64,000 nucleotides of DNA from Synechococcus elongatus PCC 11801. Its GTDB lineage: Bacteria > Cyanobacteriota > Cyanobacteriia > Synechococcales > Synechococcaceae. The DNA lies in the NCBI RefSeq assembly GCF_003846445.2, contig NZ_CP030139.2, positions 1,426,001-1,490,000 of the forward strand, in the 5' to 3' direction. The translations under genes and the position numbers were made by a program. Positions within the stretch are counted from its first letter, which is position 1; the number at the start of each line of letters is the position of its first letter. The notes below the pieces were generated by a model. It was not told the origin of the DNA, did not search any database, and saw only the letters and a list, made by a program, of their open reading frames with translations. Of the stretch, positions 7,782 to 17,171 are shown piece by piece.

Positions 7782-8816
7782 TCATCCCGCTCCGGGCTCG
7801 GTAAGTTGCATGAGGGCAGTCTCCATTGCTTCCACAGTGGTGGTTGCTGTCCCAAACACGCGCACCACAAGGCTGGCGGCCAGATTACCAAGCACAGCCG
7901 CTTCCCAGAAATTCGCGCCGGACACCAACGCAAGCGTTAGAGCGGCGACGACCGTATCGCCTGCTCCAGTCACATCAAAAACATCCGTGCGATTGAAGGC
8001 AGGAATGTGGTGCTGCTCCCCATTGGCGGCAAATAAGCTCATGCCCTCTTCACCTCGAGTGATCAAGACGGCCTTGGCGCCGGTTTTCTGGAGCAAATCT
8101 TGCCCAGCGCGTTGGAGATCTGCCGCATTGGCAATTGCATAGCCAACCGCTAACTCTGCTTCTGGCAAGTTAGGTGTGAACAGGGTCGCCCCCCGAAAGC
8201 GATCGAGATCGACCTGAGCATCGACGACCAGACGCGGGGCTGCCGCGATCGCATGAATCACCGGATCGGAGAGGACGCCGTCGCCGTAGTCGGAGCCAAT
8301 CACCGCATCAACGCGATCGATCTGCTCAGTGATGTAGCGCGCTAACGCCTGCTGATGGTGTTGCGATGGTGGCTCATCCGACTTGCGATCGAGCCGCACG
8401 ATTTGCTGCGTCACGGATTGGCGAGCGTGGCCAGAAATCCGCGTTTTGGTCACCGTTGGCCGTTCTTCTTCGACCAAAATGCCCTGGGTATTGATCTGAA
8501 CTGCTTCAAAAATTGATCGTAGGGCACGACCCTGCTCGTCATCCCCCACCAACCCCACGGCTAGAACCTGAGCGCCGAGACTGGCGCAGTTGTAGATCGC
8601 GTTGGCACCCCCACCAGGAATGCGGCGGGTTTCTTCGTGGCGCAGAATCGCGACGGGTGCTTCTCGAGACAGCCGCTCAACCCGACCGGTCAGGAATTCA
8701 TCCAGTGTCAGATCGCCGACCACCATCACCTTGGCTTGGCGAAAACTCTGCACAAGCGTGATCAAGCGATCGCGCTCACGCAATAACTGAGACTGAAATG
8801 TCGGGTCCAGACGCAT
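7782..8816 (-). CDS. PfkB/ribokinase-family sugar kinase, RfaE domain I-like
   Basis: 344 residues. VMVVGDLTLDEFLTGRVERL with SREAPVAIL is the N-terminal pattern of RfaE/HldE domain I (D-glycero-D-manno-heptose-7-phosphate kinase). RIPGGGANAIYN is PfkB signature 1, and DVFDVTGAGDTVVAALTLAL is signature 2 with the catalytic Asp in GAGD. The nucleotidyltransferase half of bifunctional HldE is absent, so this is the stand-alone kinase form. The role in LPS or other heptose-containing glycans is inferred from the family. It is probably first in a leftward unit with der and ecfT. Confidence 0.82.
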   Translation of the reverse strand: MRLDPTFQSQLLRERDRLITLVQSFRQAKVMVVGDLTLDEFLTGRVERLSREAPVAILRHEETRRIPGGGANAIYNCASLGAQVLAVGLVGDDEQGRALRSIFEAVQINTQGILVEEERPTVTKTRISGHARQSVTQQIVRLDRKSDEPPSQHHQQALARYITEQIDRVDAVIGSDYGDGVLSDPVIHAIAAAPRLVVDAQVDLDRFRGATLFTPNLPEAELAVGYAIANAADLQRAGQDLLQKTGAKAVLITRGEEGMSLFAANGEQHHIPAFNRTDVFDVTGAGDTVVAALTLALVSGANFWEAAVLGNLAASLVVRVFGTATTTVEAMETALMQLTEPGAG

Positions 8817-8862
8817 CGCCGCCTTCCATGCTGGCTAACTATTGTGGCGGAGAATGGTCCTC

Positions 8863-9786
8863 TCAACCGGTGGTAGCGGGCGGAGTCGGGCAGTTGGAGG
8901 ATTCCGATCGCACAAATTCAAGGTTGATCAGTTTTAGCTCGGTGCGACTACCAAGGGGATAGGGCTGTTTTGCTAGCGCAGCGATCGCCTGTTGATTGAG
9001 AATCGGATAGCCACTGCTGACCAAGACCTGCGGCGGCTCTAATGCCTTCCCATTCGCACCAACTAGCACGGCAAGTTGCGCTGGTTTCACCTGCTCAAAA
9101 CAGCGATCGCCCTCGGGCAGAGGCAGTTTGATCGCGATCGCTTGATTGGGGATTTTGAGGTCGGGATAGTCGGTCTGGAGCGCAGCGACAAACTCACCGA
9201 GCTTGCCAAACCCAAGGCTGGGATCAGTGCCTTCGACAGTGAACGCATAGAGCGATTCATCGACCACCGCCGTTTCCGTGCCTGTGGGTGACGCCTGAGG
9301 CGTCGATTCAGTTTGAGCCGCAGGTGGCGTGTCGCTTACCGGCGGTGCCGGCGGAGCAATATCGCTAGCCTCAGGGACTGGAGGTGGTGGCAACTGGGGG
9401 GGAGGCGACGTTGGAACGGGGAGATTGAGTTCTGGCAGAACGAGGGGTTCAGGCGGTGGTGGCAACACCATCGGCGACATCAGCGCCGATAGATCGGGCA
9501 TGCCGCTAAAGGGCACTGCAGGCGTACTAACGGGATTGGGAGCCGCGCCACGGAGTGATTCTGGGAGCCGCGCAAATTCATCCGCAGTCAAAGCCCGTGT
9601 TTGCACTGGTTCTCGTTTGGGCTTGGTCGGTGCGGGATCGGACAAGTAGGGGAAGACCGCGAAAAAGATGCCATGGGCACCAACCGAGATCAGAAGAGCG
9701 ATCGCAAACGGATTGCGCAGCCAATGCCGAGGTTCAGGCTGAGGCAGAGGAGCGGTCTCCAAGGGACGAGACGGCGCAGCAGTCAT
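8863..9786 (-). CDS. TonB-like envelope protein with a proline-rich periplasmic linker
   Basis: About 307 residues from ATG 9786; a TTG at 9828 would add 14 unlikely residues. Short cytoplasmic N-terminus, one transmembrane helix (FAIALLISVGAHGIFFAVFPYL), then ~120 residues dominated by Pro (for example SPPPQLPPPPVPEASD). The folded C-terminus includes QVLVSSGYPILNQQAIAAL, which resembles the TonB C-terminal strand-helix (stem followed by 'N..A..A'). TonB would transduce energy from ExbBD to outer-membrane receptors; no exbBD is nearby. The C-terminal match is partial, so other periplasm-spanning proteins are possible. Confidence 0.65.
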   Translation of the reverse strand: MTAAPSRPLETAPLPQPEPRHWLRNPFAIALLISVGAHGIFFAVFPYLSDPAPTKPKREPVQTRALTADEFARLPESLRGAAPNPVSTPAVPFSGMPDLSALMSPMVLPPPPEPLVLPELNLPVPTSPPPQLPPPPVPEASDIAPPAPPVSDTPPAAQTESTPQASPTGTETAVVDESLYAFTVEGTDPSLGFGKLGEFVAALQTDYPDLKIPNQAIAIKLPLPEGDRCFEQVKPAQLAVLVGANGKALEPPQVLVSSGYPILNQQAIAALAKQPYPLGSRTELKLINLEFVRSESSNCPTPPATTG

Positions 9787-10080
9787 AGGCCAGTCGAAAA
9801 GGCGATCGCAGAGGAGGCAGTGCGCCAATCCTATCCCGAGGATGGAGAGGGCTGTTGGTCTGCAGGATCACGATAGGACAGTTCTGGGAGTGGATTGTGC
9901 GATCGACTCCAGTGGCTAGGCGCTGAGGTTCGAAATGTCACAGGCAAAACTCAGCAAATGGCAAGGGAGCAGTGATAATCAATCCACTTGTTGATCATCT
10001 CGCTCGCACACTCTGCAGGCTGAATTGGAGATGAGTAACTGACTCGTGAGTGATGATGTAACCGGTTGGTACCGTCAGTG

Positions 10081-11016
10081 ATGTCTGGTTTCCCGAGGAT
10101 TCTGCAACTGTTTAACAGTCGATGGCGTGGCTGGGGCCAGCTGTTGGTAACAGGCTGCCTGCTACTTGTTCTGACGGCCTGTACAGCCACCCCGAGTGCT
10201 GATGCCAGCGAAGCCGAACTGGCGGCCATCTTGGCGCAATTACCGGATCCGGCACCTCTCACAGGTGGCCCCAATCCTTTTAAGACACCGCCGGTGCCAC
10301 GCAACCTGCCACCGACACGAGCAACCGCTGTTGGCCCAGTCTGTCAAGCCATGCAGCCAGCGATCGGCCGTGAAGCCTACAGCATGGCTAACTTTCGGCC
10401 CGAGATTCGATCAGCTTGGGCCCATCCCACCAATTTTGGCGATCGCGCCGCTGTCGATCGCAACGGCCAGCCAGTCGATAACCGCATCAGCTTGATCGTC
10501 CTACATGAGACGGTGGCTTCAGCAGATTCTGCGATCAACTTCTTCCAAACCCCACATCCACGCGATGAGGATCAGGCCAGCTACCATGCGCTGATTCGTC
10601 GTAATGGCACGATTGTCTACACGGTGCCACCCGATAAGCGCGCCTTTGGGGCAGGCTCCTCCAGCTTCCGCGGTGAATCGGTACGCTTTAATCCCAAACT
10701 ACCGGGCTCCGTCAACAACTTTGCACTCCATGTCAGTCTGGAGTCGCCGCGGGACGGTCGCGACAATCGACGGCGGCACAGCGGCTACACAGCTCGACAG
10801 TATGATTCTTTGGCTCTGATTGTGCAGCAGTGGATGACGGGTTACACGATTCCAGGCGATCGCATTACCACTCATGCTGCAGTTGATCAGAGTGGATCAC
10901 GGATGGACCCCAGAAGTTTCCAATGGCAGCGGTTAGCGCAGCGGCTGCAACTTCTCAATGAAGGGACAATTCCCGGCTGTGCTGATCCCGATGTAGGAGC
11001 AGGCTCCTCGTTGTGA
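10081..11016 (+). CDS. Lipoprotein N-acetylmuramoyl-L-alanine amidase (Amidase_2 type)
   Basis: 311 residues from ATG 10081. A lipoprotein signal peptide ends in the lipobox LTAC (Cys34). After a Pro-rich linker, the amidase fold shows LIVLHETVASADSAINFF, SYHALIRRNGTIVYTVPPDK, NFALHVSLESP and ITTHAAVDQSGSRMDP. The two spaced histidines and the late acidic residue fit the zinc site of the Amidase_2/PGRP family that cuts the amide between muramic acid and L-Ala. It is probably anchored in the periplasm for peptidoglycan turnover. It is divergent from the TonB-like gene. A TTG at 10066 lies in frame but is less likely than the ATG. Confidence 0.85.
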   Translation: MSGFPRILQLFNSRWRGWGQLLVTGCLLLVLTACTATPSADASEAELAAILAQLPDPAPLTGGPNPFKTPPVPRNLPPTRATAVGPVCQAMQPAIGREAYSMANFRPEIRSAWAHPTNFGDRAAVDRNGQPVDNRISLIVLHETVASADSAINFFQTPHPRDEDQASYHALIRRNGTIVYTVPPDKRAFGAGSSSFRGESVRFNPKLPGSVNNFALHVSLESPRDGRDNRRRHSGYTARQYDSLALIVQQWMTGYTIPGDRITTHAAVDQSGSRMDPRSFQWQRLAQRLQLLNEGTIPGCADPDVGAGSSL

Positions 11017-11237
11017 ATCACTGAGTGGATTTGGACGATCGCTCTAGGAACAGCACTAACTAGGACTGCATCTGTGCAGAAATAAAACGACTGGGCTGAA
11101 TAATTATTTTGTAAAGCTTTTCATCATTCATTAAATCAGTTGGTGAGGTTGGCCAACAGGGCACCAGCGATCGCTAGCCTAAATGCAGAACCTTAGCATT
11201 CGCTTCAGTTTGCTACGACGATTCACCTCACTTGTAT

Positions 11238-11248
11238 GGGAGGGGCAT
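11238..11248 (+). promoter_or_regulatory. Ribosome-binding site of the 57-residue gene
   Basis: GGGAGGGG at 11238-11245 lies three bases before ATG 11249. It favours this start over ATG 11183, which would add 22 residues. Confidence 0.55.
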
Positions 11249-11422
11249 ATGACCTCCGTTCGTGTTCGTATTCGGCATCAAAAAGGTCAGCAGCCTAGCT
11301 ACCTCGGTCATATTTTCCAAGGCGATCGCTTGCTTGCAGTAGTCAGTGGACGCACAGAGCTGGAAACCTCTCGCCAAGCCGAAGTTTGGCTCAACCAGCA
11401 GCTTGAGCCAGCCTTGGTTTAA
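11249..11422 (+). CDS. Small conserved-looking protein of unknown function
   Basis: 57 residues beginning MTSVRVRIRHQKGQQPSYLG and ending LNQQLEPALV. It has an alternating strand-like first half and a helical second half, with no cysteine, signal peptide or membrane span. The GGGAGGGG just upstream and an in-frame HIP1 (codons for GDRL) support a real gene. It stands alone between the amidase and the fbp leader. I do not recognise a family and assign no function. Confidence 0.55.
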   Translation: MTSVRVRIRHQKGQQPSYLGHIFQGDRLLAVVSGRTELETSRQAEVWLNQQLEPALV

Positions 11423-11473
11423 CAGCTCACTGAGCCTTGTTGTAATGAGCTGACTCTAGATGTCTACATCCGT

Positions 11474-11596
11474 AAGCCTCTTCATGCCTGTTGCTGGAGA
11501 GGCTTAAAGCTATGGGGATGAAAGAGGACTGATCCCCATAAACAGCCCTTGAGTTTATCTGAAGAAGGCTGTCGATTCATGGGGATCTTTCTACGC
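11474..11596 (+). promoter_or_regulatory. Hairpin-rich leader ahead of fbp-zwf-opcA
   Basis: Three successive inverted repeats: AAGCCTCT/AGAGGCTT (11474-11481 with 11498-11505); ATGGGGAT/ATCCCCAT (11512-11519 with 11532-11539); and ACAGCCCTT with AAGGCTGT about 11543-11573. The ATGGGGAT word recurs at about 11579. The first hairpin could end the small upstream gene, but no T-run follows any of them, so they may instead act as RNA structure or as operators. A regulatory role is inference. Confidence 0.4.
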
Positions 11597-11635
11597 TGAA
11601 GGAGAAATTCGCGCAGTCATTGCGGGGATGTCTTC

Positions 11636-12670
11636 ATGGCACAAGCCACGATTTCTGAGACCCATACGCGAGATCTCGATCGGGATTGCACCACTCTGTC
11701 GCGACATGTTCTCGAACAGTTGCAAAGTTTTGGCCCCGAAGCCCAAGACCTTGCAGCCTTGATGCAACGGATTGGTCTTGCCGCCAAACTGATTGCCCGT
11801 CGCCTCAGCCATGCAGGGCTGGTGGACGATGCCCTGGGTTTCACCGGAGAGATCAACGTCCAAGGCGAAGCCGTCAAACGGATGGATGTCTACGCTAACC
11901 AAGTCTTTATCTCAGTCTTTCGGCAGAGTGGCTTGGTCTGTCGGCTGGCTTCCGAGGAAATGGAGAAGCCCTACTACATCCCCGAAAACTGCCCGATCGG
12001 CCGCTACACGCTGCTCTATGACCCCTTGGATGGCTCGGCCAATGTCGATGTCGATCTCAATGTCGGCTCGATTTTTGCCGTTAGACGCCAAGAGTTCTAT
12101 GACGAGTCCCACGAAGCCCGCGATTTACTACAGCCTGGCGATCGCCAAATTGCAGCTGGCTATGTCCTTTATGGTGCCAGTACGCTGCTGGTCTACAGCA
12201 TGGGTCAGGGCGTCCATGTCTTTGTCCTAGACCCAAGCCTCGGTGAGTTTGTCCTGGCTCAGTCCAACGTGCAAATACCCGATTCTGGACAGATTTACAG
12301 CGTCAATGAAGGCAATTTTTGGCAATGGCCTGAAGGCTATCGCCAGTACATTCGGGAAATGCATCGCCGCGAAGGCTACAGCGGCCGCTACAGCGGAGCA
12401 CTGGTGGCGGACTTTCACCGCATCTTGATGCAGGGCGGCGTCTTCCTCTATCCCGAAACGGTCAAAAATCCCGCTGGCAAATTGCGGCTACTCTACGAAG
12501 CTGCTCCCATGGCTTTTCTAGCCGAACAAGCTGGGGGCAAAGCCAGCGATGGCAGGCAACCCATTCTTGCGCGACAACCCCAAGCCCTCCACGATCGCTG
12601 CCCGTTGATCATTGGCAGTGCAACTGATGTTGACTTTGTCGAAGCTTGCTTGGCTGAGTCGGTGCCGTAA
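11636..12670 (+). CDS. fbp: Fructose-1,6-bisphosphatase, class I
   Basis: 344 residues. It removes the 1-phosphate of fructose-1,6-bisphosphate. The metal/substrate signature [13 protein letters not shown] lies at ~128-140, SEEME with its metal-ligand acids near 107, and [18 protein letters not shown] near 71. It is the class I (plant/animal-type) enzyme; in cyanobacteria a separate bifunctional F/SBPase usually serves the Calvin cycle. The gene opens an operon with zwf (47 nt downstream) and opcA, pointing to recycling of fructose-6-phosphate into the oxidative pentose phosphate pathway in the dark. The leader has repeated hairpins. In S. elongatus, RpaA is known to drive dusk expression of zwf-opcA; I did not identify an RpaA site here. 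Confidence 0.95.
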   Translation: MAQATISETHTRDLDRDCTTLSRHVLEQLQSFGPEAQDLAALMQRIGLAAKLIARRLSHAGLVDDALGFTGEINVQGEAVKRMDVYANQVFISVFRQSGLVCRLASEEMEKPYYIPENCPIGRYTLLYDPLDGSANVDVDLNVGSIFAVRRQEFYDESHEARDLLQPGDRQIAAGYVLYGASTLLVYSMGQGVHVFVLDPSLGEFVLAQSNVQIPDSGQIYSVNEGNFWQWPEGYRQYIREMHRREGYSGRYSGALVADFHRILMQGGVFLYPETVKNPAGKLRLLYEAAPMAFLAEQAGGKASDGRQPILARQPQALHDRCPLIIGSATDVDFVEACLAESVP

Positions 12671-12717
12671 CTGAGGCTAGCTCGCCTCTCGTCCTTTCCC
12701 CCAATCAATTGATCCTG

Positions 12718-14253
12718 ATGACTCCCAAACTGCTTGAAAATCCGCTCCGCGTTGGACTCCGCCAAGATAAAGTCCCTGAGCCGCAAATCCTCGTCATCTT
12801 TGGGGCCACAGGCGATTTAACCCAGCGCAAACTGGTGCCCGCCATCTACGAGATGCACCTCGAACGGCGGCTACCACCGGAACTAACGATCGTGGGGGTG
12901 GCGCGGCGCGACTGGAGCGATGACTATTTCCGCGAGCACCTTCGCCAAGGGGTTGAAGAATTTGGTGGCGGTATTCAAGCAGAAGAAGTTTGGAACACGT
13001 TTGCCCAAGGTCTTTTCTTTGCCCCAGGCAATATTGATGATCCCCAGTTTTATCAGACCCTCCGCGATCGCCTGGCAAGTCTGGATGAGCTGCGCGGTAC
13101 GCGGGGCAATCGCACCTTCTACTTGTCAGTTGCGCCGCGCTTCTTCGGTGAGGCGGCAAAACAACTGGGAGCAGCAGGGATGCTCGCCGATCCAGCTAAG
13201 ACCCGGTTGGTGGTGGAAAAACCCTTTGGCCGCGACCTCAGCTCCGCGCAGGTTCTGAACGCCATCTTGCAGAACGTTTGCCGCGAAAGTCAGATCTATC
13301 GCATTGATCACTACCTCGGTAAAGAAACAGTCCAAAACCTCTTAGTCTTCCGCTTTGCCAATGCCATTTTTGAACCGCTCTGGAACCGGCAATACATCGA
13401 CCATGTCCAAATCACGGTGGCCGAAACCGTTGGGCTAGAAGGCCGAGCTGGCTACTACGAAACAGCTGGGGCCCTGCGAGATATGGTGCAAAACCACTTG
13501 ATGCAACTGTTCAGTTTGACGGCGATGGAGCCGCCAAACTCCTTAGGTGCTGACGGCATCCGCAATGAAAAGGTCAAGGTGGTGCAAGCAACGCGACTGG
13601 CAGACATCGAAGACTTGAGTCTGTCAGCAGTTCGTGGGCAGTACACCGCAGGCTGGATGAATGGCCGTCAAGTGCCTGCCTATCGGGATGAGGAAGGGGC
13701 GGATCCTCAGTCCTTTACTCCCACCTATGTCGCCATGAAATTGATGGTCGATAACTGGCGCTGGCAAGGCGTGCCTTTCTATTTACGGACGGGCAAGCGG
13801 ATGCCTAAAAAGGTGACGGAGATTGCGATTCAGTTCAAAACGGTGCCGCACCTGATGTTTCAGTCGGCTACTCAAAAGGTGAACAGTCCCAACGTCTTAG
13901 TCCTGCGGATTCAGCCGAATGAAGGGGTGTCGTTGCGCTTTGAGGTGAAAACGCCGGGATCCTCGCAACGAACGCGATCGGTAGACATGGACTTCCGCTA
14001 CGACACGGCTTTTGGGTCGCCGACCCAAGAAGCCTACAGCCGTCTGTTGGTGGACTGTATGCTCGGCGATCAGACCCTATTCACCCGCGCCGATGAGGTC
14101 GAGGCATCCTGGCGGGTGGTAACGCCTCTACTCGAGACTTGGGACGATCCCCGTCAAGCGGCTGGGATCTCCTTCTATGAAGCGGGTACTTGGGAGCCGG
14201 CAGAAGCTGAGCAGTTGATCAACCGCGATGGTCGCCGCTGGCGTCGTCTCTAG
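12718..14253 (+). CDS. zwf: Glucose-6-phosphate 1-dehydrogenase
   Basis: 511 residues, the family size. [14 protein letters not shown] (from ~27) is the NADP-binding fingerprint; RIDHYLGKE (from ~195) holds the substrate-binding lysine and catalytic His; VEKPFGRDL is a third conserved block. The enzyme oxidises glucose-6-phosphate to 6-phosphogluconolactone, making NADPH in the dark. ATG 12718 is chosen over the in-frame TTG 12709, giving the N-terminus [14 protein letters not shown]. It lies between fbp and opcA in one operon; its activity in cyanobacteria depends on OpcA and is redox-controlled through thioredoxin. Confidence 0.97.
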   Translation: MTPKLLENPLRVGLRQDKVPEPQILVIFGATGDLTQRKLVPAIYEMHLERRLPPELTIVGVARRDWSDDYFREHLRQGVEEFGGGIQAEEVWNTFAQGLFFAPGNIDDPQFYQTLRDRLASLDELRGTRGNRTFYLSVAPRFFGEAAKQLGAAGMLADPAKTRLVVEKPFGRDLSSAQVLNAILQNVCRESQIYRIDHYLGKETVQNLLVFRFANAIFEPLWNRQYIDHVQITVAETVGLEGRAGYYETAGALRDMVQNHLMQLFSLTAMEPPNSLGADGIRNEKVKVVQATRLADIEDLSLSAVRGQYTAGWMNGRQVPAYRDEEGADPQSFTPTYVAMKLMVDNWRWQGVPFYLRTGKRMPKKVTEIAIQFKTVPHLMFQSATQKVNSPNVLVLRIQPNEGVSLRFEVKTPGSSQRTRSVDMDFRYDTAFGSPTQEAYSRLLVDCMLGDQTLFTRADEVEASWRVVTPLLETWDDPRQAAGISFYEAGTWEPAEAEQLINRDGRRWRRL

Positions 14254-14292
14254 CCGCCTCGCCGTAGTGATGGACCCTTCTGGAGATTCTGA

Positions 14293-15630
14293 ATGACGAC
14301 CGCTACCCCTCTGCTCTCGCTGCAAAAACCAACGCCGATCGCCCTTGCCGAAATTGAAGAATCCCTGAGTCAGCTCTGGGCCAACCAACAACATAGTGGG
14401 GCTGGCACCCTCGTCTCTCGAGCCACGACCTTCAGCATCGTGGTCTATGAACCTGAGGAGTTCCAACAGATTTTGGCGGCTCTTGGTTTGTACCATGGGC
14501 ACCTCGATGGCTTGCATGGACCCGTTACCCGTGCTGCGATCGCCCAAGCCCAGACACAATTGGGCTTGCCGGCAACTGGCCGTCCCGACAGTGCCACGCT
14601 CAAAGCGCTCCGACAGGCCTATCAAGCGCTACAGCATCCGCCGAGCTTGACGAATCAAGACTTGCGCGGCGCCGTGCTCAGCAATGTCATTGCCACACAA
14701 AACCCCTGTCGGATCGTTAGCCTCTGTCCCACGCTTGAAAGCGATCGCCCAATCAGCGCTGAAGTCTCGGCTTACTGCCCGATTACTTCAGCCAAGCAAG
14801 CCTCACTGATTTGCTGCGAAGCCGTGACCCTGCGAGGCTCTCGGGAAGAGATGGAGGCGATCGGCTCTTTTGTTAGTGAGCTGCTGCTGCCGGGGCTACC
14901 CCGCTACGTCTGGTGGAAAGCGACACCCAATCCTGAGCAAGTCCTCTTTCAGCAGTTAGCGAGCTCCTGCAACTGCATGATTTTTGACTCGTCCTACTTC
15001 AGCGATCCTGAAGCTGAATTTCTCCGTTTCCAAGATCTGATCGATCAGGAAACCTACATCGCCGATCTGAACTGGCACCGCTTAGCTGCTTGGCAGGAGC
15101 TCACCGCTGCTGCCTTCGATCCCCCAGAGCGTCGCGATGGACTACTGGAAGTGGATCAACTAGTGATCGACTACGAAAAAGGGAATCCAGCTCAAGCGCT
15201 GATGTACATGGGCTGGATTGCCAGCCGTTTGGGGTGGCAACCAGTCACCTACCGCTGCGAAGGCGGCGAGTACGACCTCAGAGAGATTGAGTTCCGCACG
15301 GAGGACGATCGCACGGTCAAAGTCGAGCTGGCGGGAATCCCTGTTGGGGATCCGGGGCTGGTCTTGGGCGACCTGATTGCCCTGCGCCTCACCTCTGAGA
15401 ATCCTGACGCTGACTGCTGCACGATTCTCTGTTCGGAGACGACGGGTTGTATGCGGATGGAAGCAGGTGGTAGCGCCCAATCTTGCCGAACCGAGCAGGT
15501 TGCACCACCTTCTAACGAAACCTCAGAGTCTTTGCTGGCAATGCAAATGCAACGTTGGGGACGGGATGCCCTCTACGAAGAAAGTCTGGCGGTCATTGCA
15601 GCAGCACTGCGCCAACGCACAGACGCCTAA
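14293..15630 (+). CDS. opcA: Glucose-6-phosphate dehydrogenase assembly/activation protein
   Basis: 445 residues, directly behind zwf (39 nt). OpcA binds G6PDH and helps it oligomerise into the active form. The C-terminal two thirds follow the OpcA pattern (RIVSLCPTLESDRPISAEVS, LPGLPRYVWWKATPNPE, RLGWQPVTYRCEGGEYDLRE). Residues ~55-112 (FQQILAALGLYHGHLDGLHG, then TRAAIAQAQTQLGLPATGRP) resemble a peptidoglycan-binding-like module (PG_binding_1 fold), unexpected in a cytosolic protein; there it may serve as a protein-binding domain. Several cysteines near residues 135-175 and 375-400 could be redox-sensitive. The palindromic terminator at 15672 closes the operon. Confidence 0.95.
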   Translation: MTTATPLLSLQKPTPIALAEIEESLSQLWANQQHSGAGTLVSRATTFSIVVYEPEEFQQILAALGLYHGHLDGLHGPVTRAAIAQAQTQLGLPATGRPDSATLKALRQAYQALQHPPSLTNQDLRGAVLSNVIATQNPCRIVSLCPTLESDRPISAEVSAYCPITSAKQASLICCEAVTLRGSREEMEAIGSFVSELLLPGLPRYVWWKATPNPEQVLFQQLASSCNCMIFDSSYFSDPEAEFLRFQDLIDQETYIADLNWHRLAAWQELTAAAFDPPERRDGLLEVDQLVIDYEKGNPAQALMYMGWIASRLGWQPVTYRCEGGEYDLREIEFRTEDDRTVKVELAGIPVGDPGLVLGDLIALRLTSENPDADCCTILCSETTGCMRMEAGGSAQSCRTEQVAPPSNETSESLLAMQMQRWGRDALYEESLAVIAAALRQRTDA

Positions 15631-15671
15631 AGGAAAAGTACGGCGCGCCAATTCTTATGTTTTGAGGCACA

Positions 15672-15703
15672 AAAAAGGGGACTGCGATCGCAGTCCCCTT
15701 TTT
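15672..15703. terminator. Perfect palindromic terminator shared by opcA and petD, centred on HIP1
   Basis: AAAAAGGGGACTGC, GATC core, GCAGTCCCCTTTTT. The 32-nt palindrome is perfect, with a GCGATCGC octamer at the centre. A and T runs on the two sides allow it to work on both strands, ending fbp-zwf-opcA (plus) and petB-petD (minus). Confidence 0.93.
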
Positions 15704-15735
15704 ACTGTCAGTGAATGAGCGTTAACCGTCGAAGC

Positions 15736-16218
15736 TTAGAACAAGCCGAGGGTCAGCGATTTGTCGATCGGCAGGGCAGCGCCAATTCCGAGGTAGAGGG
15801 TGAAGACCGTACCAAACAGGAAGACTGCCGTTGCGATCGGGCGACGGAAGGGATTTTGGAACTTGTTAACGCTTTCGATGAACGGAATTGCGATCAAGCC
15901 CAAAGGAATCATGGACTGCAGGACAATACCCAGCAGTTTATTGGGGACGATCCGCAGGATTTGGAAGACGGGGTAGAGATACCACTCCGGCAGAATTTCC
16001 AGCGGCGTTGCGAACGGATCAGCGGGTTCACCCACCAAAGCGGGATCTAGAACCGCCAAGCCGGTCAGGCAGGCGATCGTTCCCAGAATCACCACCGGGA
16101 ACATGTAAAGCAAATCATTGGGCCAAGCGGGCTCGCCATAGTAGTTATGGCCCATGCCTTTGGCCAGCTTTTGGCGCAGAATCGGATCGCTGAGATCCGG
16201 CTTCTTCAAGATAGACAT
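15736..16218 (-). CDS. petD: Cytochrome b6f complex subunit IV
   Basis: 160 residues starting [20 protein letters not shown], the canonical PetD length and N-terminus, with three transmembrane spans (such as [20 protein letters not shown]) and the quinol-site PEWY motif in [17 protein letters not shown]. It forms the plastoquinol-oxidising side of b6f together with cytochrome b6. AAGGAGA lies upstream of ATG 16218; an ATG at 16302 extends the frame into the petB-petD gap without support. It follows petB after 96 nt and shares the terminator at 15672. Confidence 0.97.
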   Translation of the reverse strand: MSILKKPDLSDPILRQKLAKGMGHNYYGEPAWPNDLLYMFPVVILGTIACLTGLAVLDPALVGEPADPFATPLEILPEWYLYPVFQILRIVPNKLLGIVLQSMIPLGLIAIPFIESVNKFQNPFRRPIATAVFLFGTVFTLYLGIGAALPIDKSLTLGLF

Positions 16219-16314
16219 GATGCGTGCTCTCCTTGGGAAGGTCTCGTTCGAGTCAGTAGAGAGGAGAAAGGCGCTGACCGTTGTAACCAGCGCCAAACCC
16301 AAGCTTGTTTGCCC

Positions 16315-16962
16315 TTAGAGGGGACCGGAGATGCCTTGCTTCCGGATCATCAGGAAGTGCAGCAGCATAAAGACTGCAATCAACCAAGGCAAGACAAAGG
16401 TGTGGAGACTGTAGAAGCGGGTCAAGGTTGCTTGACCAACGCTTTGGCCACCCCGCAGCAGTTCAACCATGGCAGAACCAACCACGGGAATCGCTTCAGG
16501 CACACCGGAGACGATTTTGACCGCCCAGTAGCCGACTTGGTCCCAAGGCAGCGAGTAGCCGGTCACACCGAAGGTGACCGTGATTACTGCCATCACGACA
16601 CCAGTGACCCAGGTCAATTCGCGGGGGCGTTTGAAACCACCGGTCAGATACACACGGAAAACGTGCAGGATCATCATCAGCACCATCATGCTGGCCGACC
16701 AGCGGTGGATGGAGCGGATCAGCCAACCGAAGTTGACTTGGTTCATGATGAATTGCACGGAGCTATAAGCTTCAGCGACCGTCGGCTTGTAATAAAACGT
16801 CATTGCAAAGCCGGTGGCAAACTGAATGAGAAAACAAGTTAACGTAATCCCGCCCAGGCAATAGAAGATGTTGACGTGGGGAGGAACGTACTTGCTGGAA
16901 ACGTCTTCAGCGATCGCTTGGATCTCTAGACGCTCCTCGAACCAGTCGTAGACCTTCGACAT
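16315..16962 (-). CDS. petB: Cytochrome b6
   Basis: 215 residues. Four membrane spans with two histidine pairs for hemes bL and bH ([20 protein letters not shown] and [20 protein letters not shown]). Cys35 in [14 protein letters not shown] is the thioether ligand of heme ci (cn). The Qo-side [15 protein letters not shown] is intact. It is the core electron carrier of the b6f complex in thylakoids. It heads a petB-petD operon and is divergent from ctpA across a 209-nt region that must hold both promoters. Confidence 0.98.
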   Translation of the reverse strand: MSKVYDWFEERLEIQAIAEDVSSKYVPPHVNIFYCLGGITLTCFLIQFATGFAMTFYYKPTVAEAYSSVQFIMNQVNFGWLIRSIHRWSASMMVLMMILHVFRVYLTGGFKRPRELTWVTGVVMAVITVTFGVTGYSLPWDQVGYWAVKIVSGVPEAIPVVGSAMVELLRGGQSVGQATLTRFYSLHTFVLPWLIAVFMLLHFLMIRKQGISGPL

Positions 16963-17171
16963 GAATCCGCAAGTTCCTAGTGATGCTTACGAAAAAATGT
17001 AACACAGTCAGCTGAGCGGATCCGTGGCGAAACGACGTAGCTCCGGCTAGGTTTGAGCTGTTGAAGTCGTCGATCAACAGCGGTCTGAACTCGTTTTTGT
17101 CAAGGTCTGTTCCTTGGCGCGACCGAACGCTCTAACGCTTAATATCCTGAAAGGTTTGTAAAGTTCTGTTA

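Noticed and set aside
10058-10072. NtcA-like site GTA...TAC upstream of the amidase
   Set aside because: Spacing between GTA and TAC is nine bases, not eight, and no -10 is suitably placed.
12709-12717. TTG start for zwf
   Set aside because: ATG 12718 gives the family-length 511-residue protein.
16147-16842. 231-codon frame antisense to petB
   Set aside because: It is rich in Gln, His and Asp as expected from the reverse complement of membrane-helix codons; no family resemblance.
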